Below are positions 1 through 7,561 of a stretch of 64,000 nucleotides of DNA, in pieces. Source of the stretch: Roseburia_D sp964388945 (lineage in GTDB: Bacteria; Bacillota; Clostridia; Lachnospirales; Lachnospiraceae). The notes beneath the pieces were generated by a model. It had not been told where the DNA came from and ran no database searches. It was given only the letters and a program-made list of their open reading frames with translations. The stretch is taken from positions 25,847-89,846 of the forward strand of contig CAYMCM010000001.1 in the NCBI GenBank assembly GCA_964388945.1, read 5' to 3'. Each line of letters opens with the position of its first letter. The first letter of the stretch is position 1. Both the position numbers and the translations under genes were made by a program.

Positions 1-123
1 TTCCATTTTATCTTCTTCCTGCGGTTGATATTTTTGTCGTATTTTTTTCAGTTCTTCCTGTTCTTTTGCAGAATAGGTAAAACGAAATTCTTCTTTCTCA
101 TTTTCAAGTTGTGTTTGCATCAT
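1..123 (-). CDS. Small conserved membrane protein, N-terminal part only (runs off left edge)
   Basis: The first 41 codons of a minus-strand gene are visible. They begin with two Met codons (start chosen at 121-123) behind an AAAAGGAG ribosome site 7 bases upstream. The peptide is charged and contains SAKEQEELKKIRQKY followed by EEDKME. This resembles the stretch QKIRTQYTEKEHTQL in the protein at 1959-2330, which continues into two membrane helices, so I infer that the two are paralogues on either side of the two-component system. The gene starts 27 bases after the kinase stop and may be in the same transcript. No function is known to me. Confidence 0.6.
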   Translation of the reverse strand, partial: MMQTQLENEKEEFRFTYSAKEQEELKKIRQKYQPQEEDKME

Positions 124-149
124 GTGTCTGCTCCTTTTCATTGTTTTTA

Positions 150-1223
150 TCAACTTCTCAGGAATTTTACTATAAATGTACTTCCCTCTCCCTTTATGCT
201 TTCCACACTGATTTCCCCGTGTAAAATATCCACCACACGCTTTACCAGTGCAAGTCCAAGACCATTGCCCTGTGTCGCATGGGAAGTATCACCCTGATAA
301 AATTTTTCAAAAATATGTGCCCCTACCTCCGGCGACATCCCGCAGCCTGTATCTGTTACTTTAACCACTGCATACTGATCCTCTGTTTTTAAAACCACTG
401 ACACCATACCACCTTCCGGTGTAAACTTAAACGCATTGGAAAAAAGATTGTTCCAGACAAGGGTTAAAAGCTCCTTATCCGTACTTACCTTCACATCCTC
501 CGCCATATCGGTATCGATTTCTATATTTTTTCTTTCCCATACCGCTTCATACGCTAACAGACATTCGCAAAGCTGCTCTCCAAGATCATATTCCTCCGTT
601 TTCGGATAGATCTGTTGTTTTTCAAGGCGGTTAAGTTTTAAAATATTGGTCATCATATCTGCCAGACGACGGCTTCCATCCGTAACACCCTTCGCATATT
701 CGATTCGCTCTTCTTCACCCAGATCCGGTGCCTGTAAAAGTGTTCCGTAATTTTGCATCACAGCAAGAGGTGTCTTCATCTCATGGGAGACATTTGCGAT
801 AAAATCCGTGTGAAGTGTTTCTACACCTGCCAGTTCTTCCGCCATAGTATTAAAGCATTCAATGATCTCATTGAAATTTTCATCCACACCAAAGTGATTC
901 ATTGGCTTGATCCGTACACTAAAATCTCCCAAAACTACGCTCCGTGCCGCATCTGCAATCTGTTTTGTAACCCTTTCCGTTGTAAACTTTCTTCGCAGCG
1001 CATCTATTACTGTAAATAACGCGCCTAAAAAAACAACATTTCCAAACGTCAGCTTTGCCGCCATATTTAGGTTTTCTTTTGTCAGTTCAATTTCTAATGT
1101 TTCCGATAAAGTAGAAATAAATAATATCATGGAACAACTGACAACAAATGCGGCCAGCAGAAAAAACATCAGATAGTTGTAAGTACCTCGAAATAATTTA
1201 TGCCAGAAATCTTCCTTTTTCAC
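150..1223 (-). CDS. Sensor histidine kinase, two-component system
   Basis: This 357-residue membrane kinase phosphorylates the response regulator encoded just upstream. Two membrane segments (about 17-38 and 57-75) enclose a very short external loop, so it probably senses events in or near the membrane. A HAMP-like linker (about 85-135) follows. Then come the HisKA box NVSHEMKTPL with the phospho-acceptor His at 147, the N box WNNLFSNAFKF (about 257-267), the G1 box DTGCGM (291-296) and the G2 box GNGLGLAL (319-326). All catalytic elements are intact. Its ATG overlaps the regulator stop by four bases (ATGA), so the two are translationally coupled. The small extracellular loop is typical of kinases that sense antimicrobial peptides or envelope stress, but the signal here is unknown. 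Confidence 0.93.
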   Translation of the reverse strand: MKKEDFWHKLFRGTYNYLMFFLLAAFVVSCSMILFISTLSETLEIELTKENLNMAAKLTFGNVVFLGALFTVIDALRRKFTTERVTKQIADAARSVVLGDFSVRIKPMNHFGVDENFNEIIECFNTMAEELAGVETLHTDFIANVSHEMKTPLAVMQNYGTLLQAPDLGEEERIEYAKGVTDGSRRLADMMTNILKLNRLEKQQIYPKTEEYDLGEQLCECLLAYEAVWERKNIEIDTDMAEDVKVSTDKELLTLVWNNLFSNAFKFTPEGGMVSVVLKTEDQYAVVKVTDTGCGMSPEVGAHIFEKFYQGDTSHATQGNGLGLALVKRVVDILHGEISVESIKGEGSTFIVKFLRS

Positions 1224-1891
1224 TTCAGTACCACCTTATATCCCAATCCATGAACGGTCACGATTTCAAAATCATCACACTTCAAAAGTTTTCCCCGAAG
1301 CTTTGTCATGTACACATCTACGGCTCTTGGTGCTGTTTCCGTATCTGCATCCCAAAATTCATCCATAAGCTGAGTTCTTGTAAACGTCTTTTTCGGATAA
1401 GACAGCAATTTATAAAGAATACTAAACTCCCGGTTGGTCATCGGTATTTCTTCACCCACTAAATATGCGGTATGCTCATCGGCATCCATCACAAAACTGC
1501 CAATTTCAAGCTTTCTGTCTGCCACGATTTTTGCCCGGCGCAGAAGCGCTCCGATCCGTAAGAATAATTCATCCAGATCAATCGGTTTTACCATATAATC
1601 ATCCACGCCGATGCGAAAACCACGCTGCTTAGACGCAATGTCGTCCCTTGCCGTCATAAACAGTATCGGAATATCCTCATTCAATTCACGAACATTGCCT
1701 GCAAATTCAAAACCATCAATTCCAGGCATCATGATATCAGACACAATAAGGTCAAATATGTTTTGAGCAAGTGCATGATAGGCATCAGTTGCATTGAGAC
1801 AGCTAACCGTTTCATATCCGCTGTGAGTTAGAAATGAGCAGACTGTTTTGTTCAAGTCCTTATCATCTTCTACAAATAATATCTTAAACAT
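1220..1891 (-). CDS. OmpR/PhoB-family response regulator
   Basis: The 223-residue DNA-binding regulator is the partner of the kinase at 150-1223. The receiver domain (1-120) has the acidic pair at 9-10, the phospho-acceptor Asp at 52 (SDIMMPG) and the conserved Lys at 102 (VKPID). The C-terminal half (about 130-223) is a winged helix ending in the usual VHGLGYKV signature. The start is set by CGGAGG 9 bases upstream. Two 11-bp direct repeats sit just upstream at 1936-1957 and recur upstream of 2556, which suggests autoregulation and control of the neighbouring small genes. Confidence 0.94.
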   Translation of the reverse strand: MFKILFVEDDKDLNKTVCSFLTHSGYETVSCLNATDAYHALAQNIFDLIVSDIMMPGIDGFEFAGNVRELNEDIPILFMTARDDIASKQRGFRIGVDDYMVKPIDLDELFLRIGALLRRAKIVADRKLEIGSFVMDADEHTAYLVGEEIPMTNREFSILYKLLSYPKKTFTRTQLMDEFWDADTETAPRAVDVYMTKLRGKLLKCDDFEIVTVHGLGYKVVLK

Positions 1892-1923
1892 TAAAATACC
1901 TCCGAATCATTTTTTCAATACCT

Positions 1924-1957
1924 ATTATATCATGCAAATGTTAAAGTTTTGTTTAAG
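1924..1957 (-). promoter_or_regulatory. Response-regulator promoter with tandem 11-bp boxes
   Basis: On the minus strand, CTTAAACAAAA (1947-1957) is followed directly by CTTTAACATTT (1936-1946), then a TATAAT -10 (1924-1929). Contiguous 11-bp direct repeats are the normal site shape for OmpR-type dimers. The boxes occupy roughly -19 to -40, over the -35 region, so binding could activate or repress. Assignment to the adjacent regulator is inferred from the second copy at 2625-2646. Confidence 0.6.
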
Positions 1958-1958
1958 T

Positions 1959-2330
1959 TTAACAGTGTTTATCCATAATTTCATCACTGAGTTTCATGAT
2001 CTGGTCAGCATATTTCTTCCTGCGGGACGAAAGCATTCTCTTATAAACCGGATAATTGATGATCGCCATAAGCATACCTAAAATACCGATGATAATTCCC
2101 GGAGCCATCTCATTTTCAATCCCAATCGTCGCCCCAATATCCGTCATGATCAAACTCATGCCGCTCCCCATAACAATGGCACTGATACTGCCGAAAGTAT
2201 AAGCAAACACCGTTGCCGGACGTTTTACCTTTGCATCCAGTTTCTTTAACGCATCAAGCTGTGTATGTTCCTTCTCCGTATACTGTGTACGAATTTTTTG
2301 TACAAGAAATTCCTGATCATTTCTATTCAT
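1959..2330 (-). CDS. Small conserved protein with two membrane helices
   Basis: This 123-residue protein has a charged N-terminal half (about 1-45, helical) and two hydrophobic segments (about 50-75 and 80-100) followed by the basic stretch SSRRKKYADQIM. I chose the ATG at 2330 because AAAGGAGG lies 8 bases upstream; a longer frame to 2411 has no comparable site and overlaps the upstream gene. It overlaps the 77-residue gene by 8 bases, implying coupled translation. Relatives are common next to two-component systems in Lachnospiraceae, sometimes with unreliable enzyme names, so I assign no function. It appears related to the partial gene at the left edge. Confidence 0.7.
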   Translation of the reverse strand: MNRNDQEFLVQKIRTQYTEKEHTQLDALKKLDAKVKRPATVFAYTFGSISAIVMGSGMSLIMTDIGATIGIENEMAPGIIIGILGMLMAIINYPVYKRMLSSRRKKYADQIMKLSDEIMDKHC

Positions 2331-2556
2331 GGCAAGTACCTCCTTTGTTGGCTGAAAGTCTTTTTCTGGCTTCTGCAACAGTTTCGCCCTCTTTGGCAAA
2401 AAGTTTTTCAATACATTTATCTGTTACCTTTGCGAAGCCATCAACCGCTCCCTTTTCCATCTTTTTATAGCCTCCGACGACGCCATTCTCAATTTTCTTG
2501 TAGCCGCCTACTACTGTTTCTGCGATTTTTTCATTTGCTCCTGCTAATTTAGACAT
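2323..2556 (-). CDS. 77-residue protein with internal GGYKK repeats
   Basis: The first 45 residues contain three similar units: VVGGYKKIENG, VVGGYKKMEKG and AVDGFAKVTDK, with an 11-residue period that would make an amphipathic helix. The rest is charged, with no membrane segment or signal peptide. The start is supported by CAAAGGAG 8 bases upstream. It is the first gene of a group with the 123-residue membrane protein, behind a promoter carrying the same 11-bp tandem boxes as the response regulator. It is probably a target of that system, perhaps an envelope-associated protein. I do not recognise a named family. Confidence 0.65.
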   Translation of the reverse strand: MSKLAGANEKIAETVVGGYKKIENGVVGGYKKMEKGAVDGFAKVTDKCIEKLFAKEGETVAEARKRLSANKGGTCHE

Positions 2557-2590
2557 TGTAACTATCTCCTTTGTTTTATTTTGTGATTTC

Positions 2591-2646
2591 AGTATAATGT
2601 CTGTTTGTTTGCAAGTTTTTAAAAAAATGTTTAAGAAATGTTAAAG
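2591..2646 (-). promoter_or_regulatory. Second promoter with tandem 11-bp response-regulator boxes
   Basis: On the minus strand CTTTAACATTT (2636-2646) is followed without gap by CTTAAACATTT (2625-2635). A TATACT -10 lies at 2591-2596 and no good -35 is visible at the right distance, which fits an activated promoter with the regulator bound at about -41 to -62. The repeat matches the one in front of the response regulator gene. Confidence 0.6.
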
Positions 2647-2697
2647 TTGGGGAAAATTTCCTCGAATGCCTGACGGCTGAGGGGAGCTTGTTTCGGA

Positions 2698-2853
2698 TTA
2701 CCTGCCAAAGCTTACTAGCTTTGACGACACAATGCCTTCAATTTTTTCTTTGAACTGATTAAGCGTTGCCATATCTCCTACAACAATTTCATCAAAGAAT
2801 AAACTCCCACTGTTTTTCTCAAAATCAAATCTACGGTTCCCGGATTCTTCAAT
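2698..2853 (-). pseudogene. Remnant of an unidentified coding sequence
   Basis: The gap between 2557 and 2915 is not empty. A minus-strand frame runs from an in-frame stop (upstream of 2853) to a TAA at 2698-2700, with protein-like composition (RRFDFEKNSGSLFFDEIVV then GDMATLNQFKEKIEG). There is no plausible start or ribosome site. It looks like the C-terminal end of a deleted gene lying among restriction-modification debris. I cannot name the family. Confidence 0.4.
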
Positions 2854-2866
2854 TCATTTCCTTTTA

Positions 2867-2904
2867 TCAAAGAAAGACGGATGACCGAAGCCATCCGCCT
2901 TTGA
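2867..2904. terminator. Hairpin with UUCG-type loop
   Basis: An inverted repeat TCAAAG..GACGGATG / CATCCGCC..TTTGA encloses a CTTCGG loop as read on the minus strand. It is followed by TTTTTA on the plus strand. It sits between two gene remnants and probably once ended one of them. Confidence 0.5.
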
Positions 2905-2915
2905 TTTTTAGCAGT

Positions 2916-3244
2916 TTACTCTGTAATGGGAATGAGTTTTAGGTCTTCATCCCGACCACTGGAAACGGGTTTTAAGTCTCCGTTCCGATTTAAGCGTTCC
3001 TTATTGTCCGGGAATTGCTTGTTCATCTCATCACTCTGATACAGCCGCTTCACAATCTCCGTCATATACAGACCGGATTTCATATATGGGTCAATAAAGG
3101 TTTTATCCGGCATATCAAAACATCCGGGATTCTCCTGTTCCAGCATATCCACCATTTTCTTAACCATTGTCTTTGGCGTGAATATCTGGTTTGTTTTCTG
3201 TGGTGGAATATAATCAAATATATCCTCTACACTCTTTTCATCAA
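2916..3244 (-). pseudogene. Fragment of a restriction-modification DNA methyltransferase gene
   Basis: The frame encodes a fragment with IPPQKTNQIFTPKTMVKKM, then DKTFIDPYMKSGLYMTEIVK, which resembles the region around the S-adenosylmethionine motif I of Eco57I-like or type I restriction methylases. Only about 85 family-like residues remain. They are followed by an unrelated tail ending at 2916. The open frame extends to an ATG at 3281, but those first residues are translated from the ABC operon terminator stem, so no true start exists. I therefore call it a dead fragment. The family assignment is from memory of the motif and is moderate. Confidence 0.6.
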
Positions 3245-3252
3245 AATAAAAA

Positions 3253-3288
3253 AAGACGAACAGTAATTCTATAATTACCATTCGTCTT
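3253..3288 (-). terminator. Terminator of the first ABC exporter operon
   Basis: Read on the minus strand, a 16-bp stem (two G-U pairs) with an ATAG loop is followed by TTTTTTTATTT. It lies 24 bases past the stop of the ABC gene at 3312. The apparent start codon of the restriction-gene fragment is inside this stem. Confidence 0.8.
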
Positions 3289-3311
3289 CCTTTTCATTAT
3301 TTTATAAAGCC

Positions 3312-5123
3312 TTATGCAAACTGACTATAATAGAGCGAAGCATACGCTCCCTCTTTCGCAAGCAATTCTTCATGATTTCCTTGTTCGATGATATTTCCAT
3401 TTTCCATAAATAAAATATTATCTGCGTCACGGATCGTAGACAAACGATGGGCGATCACAAAACTTGTACGGCCGCTCATCAGCTTCTTCATTGCTTTTCC
3501 TATTTCCGCTTCCGTTCGTGTATCTACGCTTGAGGTTGCTTCATCCAGAATAATGACCGGCGGATTATACAAAAACACACGGGCAATCGTAATGAGCTGT
3601 CTCTGACCTACGGACAGGTTATCTGATTCATTATCAAGCAGCGTGTCATATCCTTTCGGCATCGTTCTGATAAAATAATCCACTTTCGCCGCCTTTGCCG
3701 CCGCCTTTATTTCTTCCATAGTTGCATCCGGCTTTCCGTATGCAATATTTTCTGCGATCGTTCCGCCAAACAGCCAGGTATCCTGCAGTACCATACCGAA
3801 ATTGTGTCGCAGCTCTTTTCTTGTCAGGTCTGTTGTGCAGACATCATCAATCGTGATCTGACCGCTGTTTACTTCATAAAAGCGCATCAGCAGATTGATA
3901 AGCGTTGTTTTTCCTGCACCCGTGGAACCAACAACAGCAATTTTTTGTCCCGGTTTTGCCGTAAAACTGATATTTTTCATCAAAATCTTATCCGGTGTAT
4001 AACCAAAGCTGACATGTTCAAAAGCGATTTTACCCTTTACATCTTCTAAAAGAACCGGAGCTTTAGTATCCGGCACTTCTTCTGCCGCATCCAAAAATAT
4101 AAAAGTACGTTCTGCAGAAGCAAGCGCCGCCTGTAAGGAATTGATCATGTAGGATGTTTCCGTAAGCGGTTCTGCCGCCATATTGATGTACTGGAAGAAT
4201 GCCTGCACAACTCCAAGTGACATTTTTCCGTGGATCATCCAATAACAAGCCAATAACATAATCGCAGCCTGTGACAAACGTGAAAGCAAACGTATTAACG
4301 GATTCACACAGTTTGTCAGGAAATCCGCTTTTTTCGTTGCCGTCCGTAATGCATCAACTGCACCATTCACCACTTCAACGCTTTCCTGTTCATGGTTATA
4401 TGCCCGGATCACATCTCTCCCTGTATAATATTCTTCTGTAATACCGGTGAGATAAGCAAGCGCCACCTGGCGTTCCGCAGCGGACTCAAGATTTTTCTTA
4501 GCCACAAACTTTGTGATACAAAGACTTATGATCGTAAATGCAAGAAATACGAGCGTAAGAACCCAGCTATAATAAAACATAAATGCCATTGCACCGATCA
4601 GCGTACCGATCGCAGTGATCAGTTTCAAAAAACCTGTTTGCAAGGTTTCCGATACCTTGTCAAGATCACTGGTAACACGGCTTAAGATTTCTCCCGGCTT
4701 GTTTCCATCAAAGAAACGAAGCGGCAGTTTATTCAACTTTTCACTAATTTGCTTACGCAATGTCAGTATCAGATTTTCTGCTACACTTGCCATCAAATAC
4801 CCTTGCAGGAAATAAAACACACTCGTTAATACATACATCGTGCACAAAATGGTCATTTCCTTACCCAGCGGCTCCCAGTCGATCGAGAACTTTGCTCCGG
4901 TATCCAGGCAGTTTTTAATTGTTGCAAACAAACGATCTATCACACCGGCACTATAATACGGTGTATATACATTAAGTACGGTATATAAAATGATGCAAAC
5001 CGCTACAATTGCTAAACGGATGCGTTGATTCTTTAATTGCCCAAACAAGCGCCATGCTGTTTTTGCAGCGTTTTCCGGCACTTCTTTATCCGCCTGAAGC
5101 GTACTTTCATTACTCATTTTCAT
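3312..5123 (-). CDS. ABC exporter subunit (membrane + ATPase), heterodimer partner with full catalytic site
   Basis: The 603-residue half-transporter has six predicted membrane helices (about 35-320) and a C-terminal ATPase. Visible motifs are Walker A GSTGAGKTT, signature NLSVGQRQ, Walker B VIILDEATSS with the catalytic Glu, and an H-loop (IAHRLST). Its start overlaps the end of the upstream ABC gene by 14 bases, so the two are co-translated and very likely pair as a TM287/288- or LmrCD-like multidrug exporter. This subunit supplies the Glu-containing Walker B, while the partner has Asp. A MarR regulator gene lies upstream. The substrate is unknown. Confidence 0.9.
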   Translation of the reverse strand: MKMSNESTLQADKEVPENAAKTAWRLFGQLKNQRIRLAIVAVCIILYTVLNVYTPYYSAGVIDRLFATIKNCLDTGAKFSIDWEPLGKEMTILCTMYVLTSVFYFLQGYLMASVAENLILTLRKQISEKLNKLPLRFFDGNKPGEILSRVTSDLDKVSETLQTGFLKLITAIGTLIGAMAFMFYYSWVLTLVFLAFTIISLCITKFVAKKNLESAAERQVALAYLTGITEEYYTGRDVIRAYNHEQESVEVVNGAVDALRTATKKADFLTNCVNPLIRLLSRLSQAAIMLLACYWMIHGKMSLGVVQAFFQYINMAAEPLTETSYMINSLQAALASAERTFIFLDAAEEVPDTKAPVLLEDVKGKIAFEHVSFGYTPDKILMKNISFTAKPGQKIAVVGSTGAGKTTLINLLMRFYEVNSGQITIDDVCTTDLTRKELRHNFGMVLQDTWLFGGTIAENIAYGKPDATMEEIKAAAKAAKVDYFIRTMPKGYDTLLDNESDNLSVGQRQLITIARVFLYNPPVIILDEATSSVDTRTEAEIGKAMKKLMSGRTSFVIAHRLSTIRDADNILFMENGNIIEQGNHEELLAKEGAYASLYYSQFA

Positions 5124-6846
5124 TTACCTCCTTTGTCTGTGATTCATAAATTTCTTTATATACGGAACACGTTGCAAGCAATTCTTCGTGTCTGCCGATC
5201 CCTACCGGCTCACCTTCATGAAGTACCACAATTCTGTCCGCATGAAGGATCGTACTGATCCTTTGTGCAATAATAACCACCGCAGCATCTTTCGTTTCCG
5301 GAATTAACGCTTTTCGTAAAGCGGCATCTGTTTTAAAATCAAGTGCAGAAAAACTGTCATCAAAAATATAAAGTTCCGGCTTCTTCACTAATGCACGGGC
5401 GATCGAAAGACGCTGTCTCTGACCACCGGAAAAGTTTGTACCTCCCTGCGCAACAAAAGAATTCATTTTTTCCGGCAGATTACTTACAAAATCCTTTGCC
5501 TGTGCGATTTCCAAGGCATGCCAAAGTTCTTCATCTGTTGCATCGGGATTACCATAACGCAGATTTTGCGAAATTGTCCCAGAAAATAACCACGCTTTCT
5601 GCTGTACAAAAGAAAGATGATCCCGCAACTGGCTTTGCGGCATTTCCCGTATATCCGTACCATTCAGTAAGATTGCTCCATCCGTTACATCATTAAATCT
5701 CATCATCAGGGATGCAACCGTAGATTTTCCGCTGCCCGTACCACCGATGATCGCAGTGGTTTCGCCACGGCGGCAGGTAAAATCAAGATTCTTTAGTGTG
5801 TATTCATCTGCATCTGCGAATTGAAAAGATACGTTTTGGAAAGTCAGCACATCTTTACTATCCTTTTTTTCTTCTACACGTTCCGCTGCTTTGTCTGCAA
5901 TGGTCGGAGAGAAATCTAAAATTTCCATAATACGATTACAGCACTCCAGTGCACGCGGAAGCGTAAGAATGACCATCTGTGCCATCATGAGGAAGAACAG
6001 GGCAAGTATGGCATATTCAATGATCGCCGTAATGTCACCAATTTGAAAATGACCGCTTGTAATGCGAAAACCACTAAATGAATATACCAGGATAACAAAT
6101 ACATTGATTGCAAAAAACGACAGACTATCAAGGATAGAAAATCGTTTGTTCACTTTAATCGACGTTCCTGCGTAATCCATGAACTCCTGATCAAGACGAT
6201 TCTTTTCGCTGGCTTCTTTATTGAATGCCCTTACAACACGTACTCCGGTAATATTCTCTAAGAGTACCTTGCTCATTTTATCCAGTTTCTTTTGCAGTTT
6301 ACGGAACATTGGTGCTGTACTGCGCATAATGACACCGGCTACAATGGAAATAATAAGCAGAACCGCCAGTAACATAAGCCCCATGAGCCAGTCTTTTTGA
6401 AACGCTAATGTCAGCGAAACAATAAAGATCACCGGCACCGGAAACAGCATTTGAAAACAGCTCAAAAGGGCAAACTGAATATTGGTAATATCTGACACAG
6501 TTCTTGTTGTCACAGAAGCCGTTCCAAATGTGCGAAAGTCGTAGCCGGATAAACTTAATGTTTTTTTATACAGCTCATAACGAATATCTGCACCAACCTT
6601 TGAAGTCAGATCCGCACACAAATACGCACCAAGTATTGTCGCCACTCCTGAGATCAGTGCTGCCACAGCCATCTTTAACGCTGTACTGAGAAGCATGGAA
6701 AATTCCACTCCCATTGTTCCCAAGTTCAACATATCAGCCGCAAAGGTTGGAATGATCAATGCACCAATAACATCCACGATCATAAACATGATCGTAAAAA
6801 AGCACAGTTTCCAATGCGGCTTTAAAAAGCGAAAAATAAGTTTCAT
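5110..6846 (-). CDS. ABC exporter subunit, heterodimer partner with degenerate catalytic site
   Basis: The 578-residue half-transporter has six membrane helices followed by an ATPase domain with Walker A GGTGSGKST, signature NFSGGQRQRLS and Walker B LYIFDDSFSALD. The residue after the Walker B Asp is Asp instead of Glu, the mark of the non-hydrolysing site in heterodimeric type IV exporters, and the switch region reads IAQRIST with Gln in place of His. It starts behind TTGGAGG. It is the first gene of a two-gene unit downstream of marR and a terminator, so some readthrough or an internal promoter is needed. Confidence 0.9.
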   Translation of the reverse strand: MKLIFRFLKPHWKLCFFTIMFMIVDVIGALIIPTFAADMLNLGTMGVEFSMLLSTALKMAVAALISGVATILGAYLCADLTSKVGADIRYELYKKTLSLSGYDFRTFGTASVTTRTVSDITNIQFALLSCFQMLFPVPVIFIVSLTLAFQKDWLMGLMLLAVLLIISIVAGVIMRSTAPMFRKLQKKLDKMSKVLLENITGVRVVRAFNKEASEKNRLDQEFMDYAGTSIKVNKRFSILDSLSFFAINVFVILVYSFSGFRITSGHFQIGDITAIIEYAILALFFLMMAQMVILTLPRALECCNRIMEILDFSPTIADKAAERVEEKKDSKDVLTFQNVSFQFADADEYTLKNLDFTCRRGETTAIIGGTGSGKSTVASLMMRFNDVTDGAILLNGTDIREMPQSQLRDHLSFVQQKAWLFSGTISQNLRYGNPDATDEELWHALEIAQAKDFVSNLPEKMNSFVAQGGTNFSGGQRQRLSIARALVKKPELYIFDDSFSALDFKTDAALRKALIPETKDAAVVIIAQRISTILHADRIVVLHEGEPVGIGRHEELLATCSVYKEIYESQTKEVNENE

Positions 6847-6881
6847 GTCATACCTCCAAAAATAATTTTTTTATAAAAAAT

Positions 6882-6912
6882 GCACCCGGTTATTTTTCAT
6901 AACCGAGCGCAC
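6882..6912 (-). terminator. Hairpin terminator between marR and the ABC genes
   Basis: On the minus strand a stem (GTGC..CGGTTAT / ATAACCG..GTGC, loop GAAAA) is followed by ATTTTTTAT. It lies between the marR stop and the ABC start and would reduce readthrough from the marR promoter. Confidence 0.7.
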
Positions 6913-6976
6913 TCGACATCTTCTCCGATATTACAATTCCGATTGTAAATCCTCCGATGATCAATATTTTTCTTTA

Positions 6977-7417
6977 TCACTGTTCTAAGGCTTCTTTCAG
7001 CAATCTGCTGTATTTTCGTGTGAGTCTTGTCAATGCACCTCTCTCTTCTTCAGTCATAGACATCCATGCCTTTTCTTCCAACTCATACATTTTAACAATA
7101 TTCTTTTCTACAAAGTTTTTCCCTTCCGTTGTCAGGATCGCTTTTTTGACTCTTTGATTATTTTCTAAGGTCTCCAGACGGATCAGATCTTTTTTTATCA
7201 ACTGCTTGAACGCAGAATTTATGGTCTGCCTGTTCATAGAAAGCTTTTCGCTGATTTCACTTTGTGTTGTAATTCCTTCTGAAATTAATAAAAGAGACCA
7301 ATATTCAGTTTCTGACAATCCGCAATTTTTGGCAAACCTTGCATAAACAGAATCAAATTCCATTGTTGCTTCCTGAAATGCAACGAGATTGTGGTCATCA
7401 TAATCTGTTTTTTTCAT
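6977..7417 (-). CDS. MarR-family transcriptional regulator
   Basis: This 146-residue protein has the MarR winged-helix arrangement: recognition region SEISEKLSMNRQTINSAFKQLIKKDLI (about 57-83) and wing LENNQRVKKAILTTEGK, flanked by helices for dimerisation. The start follows CGGAGG. The gene precedes a heterodimeric ABC exporter, so the likely role is a drug- or phenol-responsive repressor of that exporter and of itself. A near-palindrome in its own leader is the candidate operator. Confidence 0.9.
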   Translation of the reverse strand: MKKTDYDDHNLVAFQEATMEFDSVYARFAKNCGLSETEYWSLLLISEGITTQSEISEKLSMNRQTINSAFKQLIKKDLIRLETLENNQRVKKAILTTEGKNFVEKNIVKMYELEEKAWMSMTEEERGALTRLTRKYSRLLKEALEQ

Positions 7418-7437
7418 TTCTTCCTCCGATTTTTAAT

Positions 7438-7503
7438 TGTCCATTTTCGTACAATATGAAATCGGACAGTTCGTAGTGTAGTATATCTGCTTGAAATTGT
7501 CAA
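7438..7503 (-). promoter_or_regulatory. marR promoter and candidate MarR operator
   Basis: On the minus strand the -35 TTGACA (7498-7503) and -10 TACACT (7475-7480) are 17 bases apart. Just downstream lie the inverted arms TGTCCGATTTC and GAAAATGGACA (9 of 11 paired) separated by 9 bases, at 7438-7468. The site sits in the early transcribed region and would block the promoter when bound. The operator role is inferred. Confidence 0.65.
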
Positions 7504-7561
7504 GCGTTTCTTTAAAATATCTTTAAAATACTTCGTACCATATCATATTATCATGACCACA

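Noticed and set aside
3245..3281. First 12 residues of the 121-codon frame as the start of a real protein
   Set aside because: They are read from the stem of the ABC operon terminator and have no family similarity.
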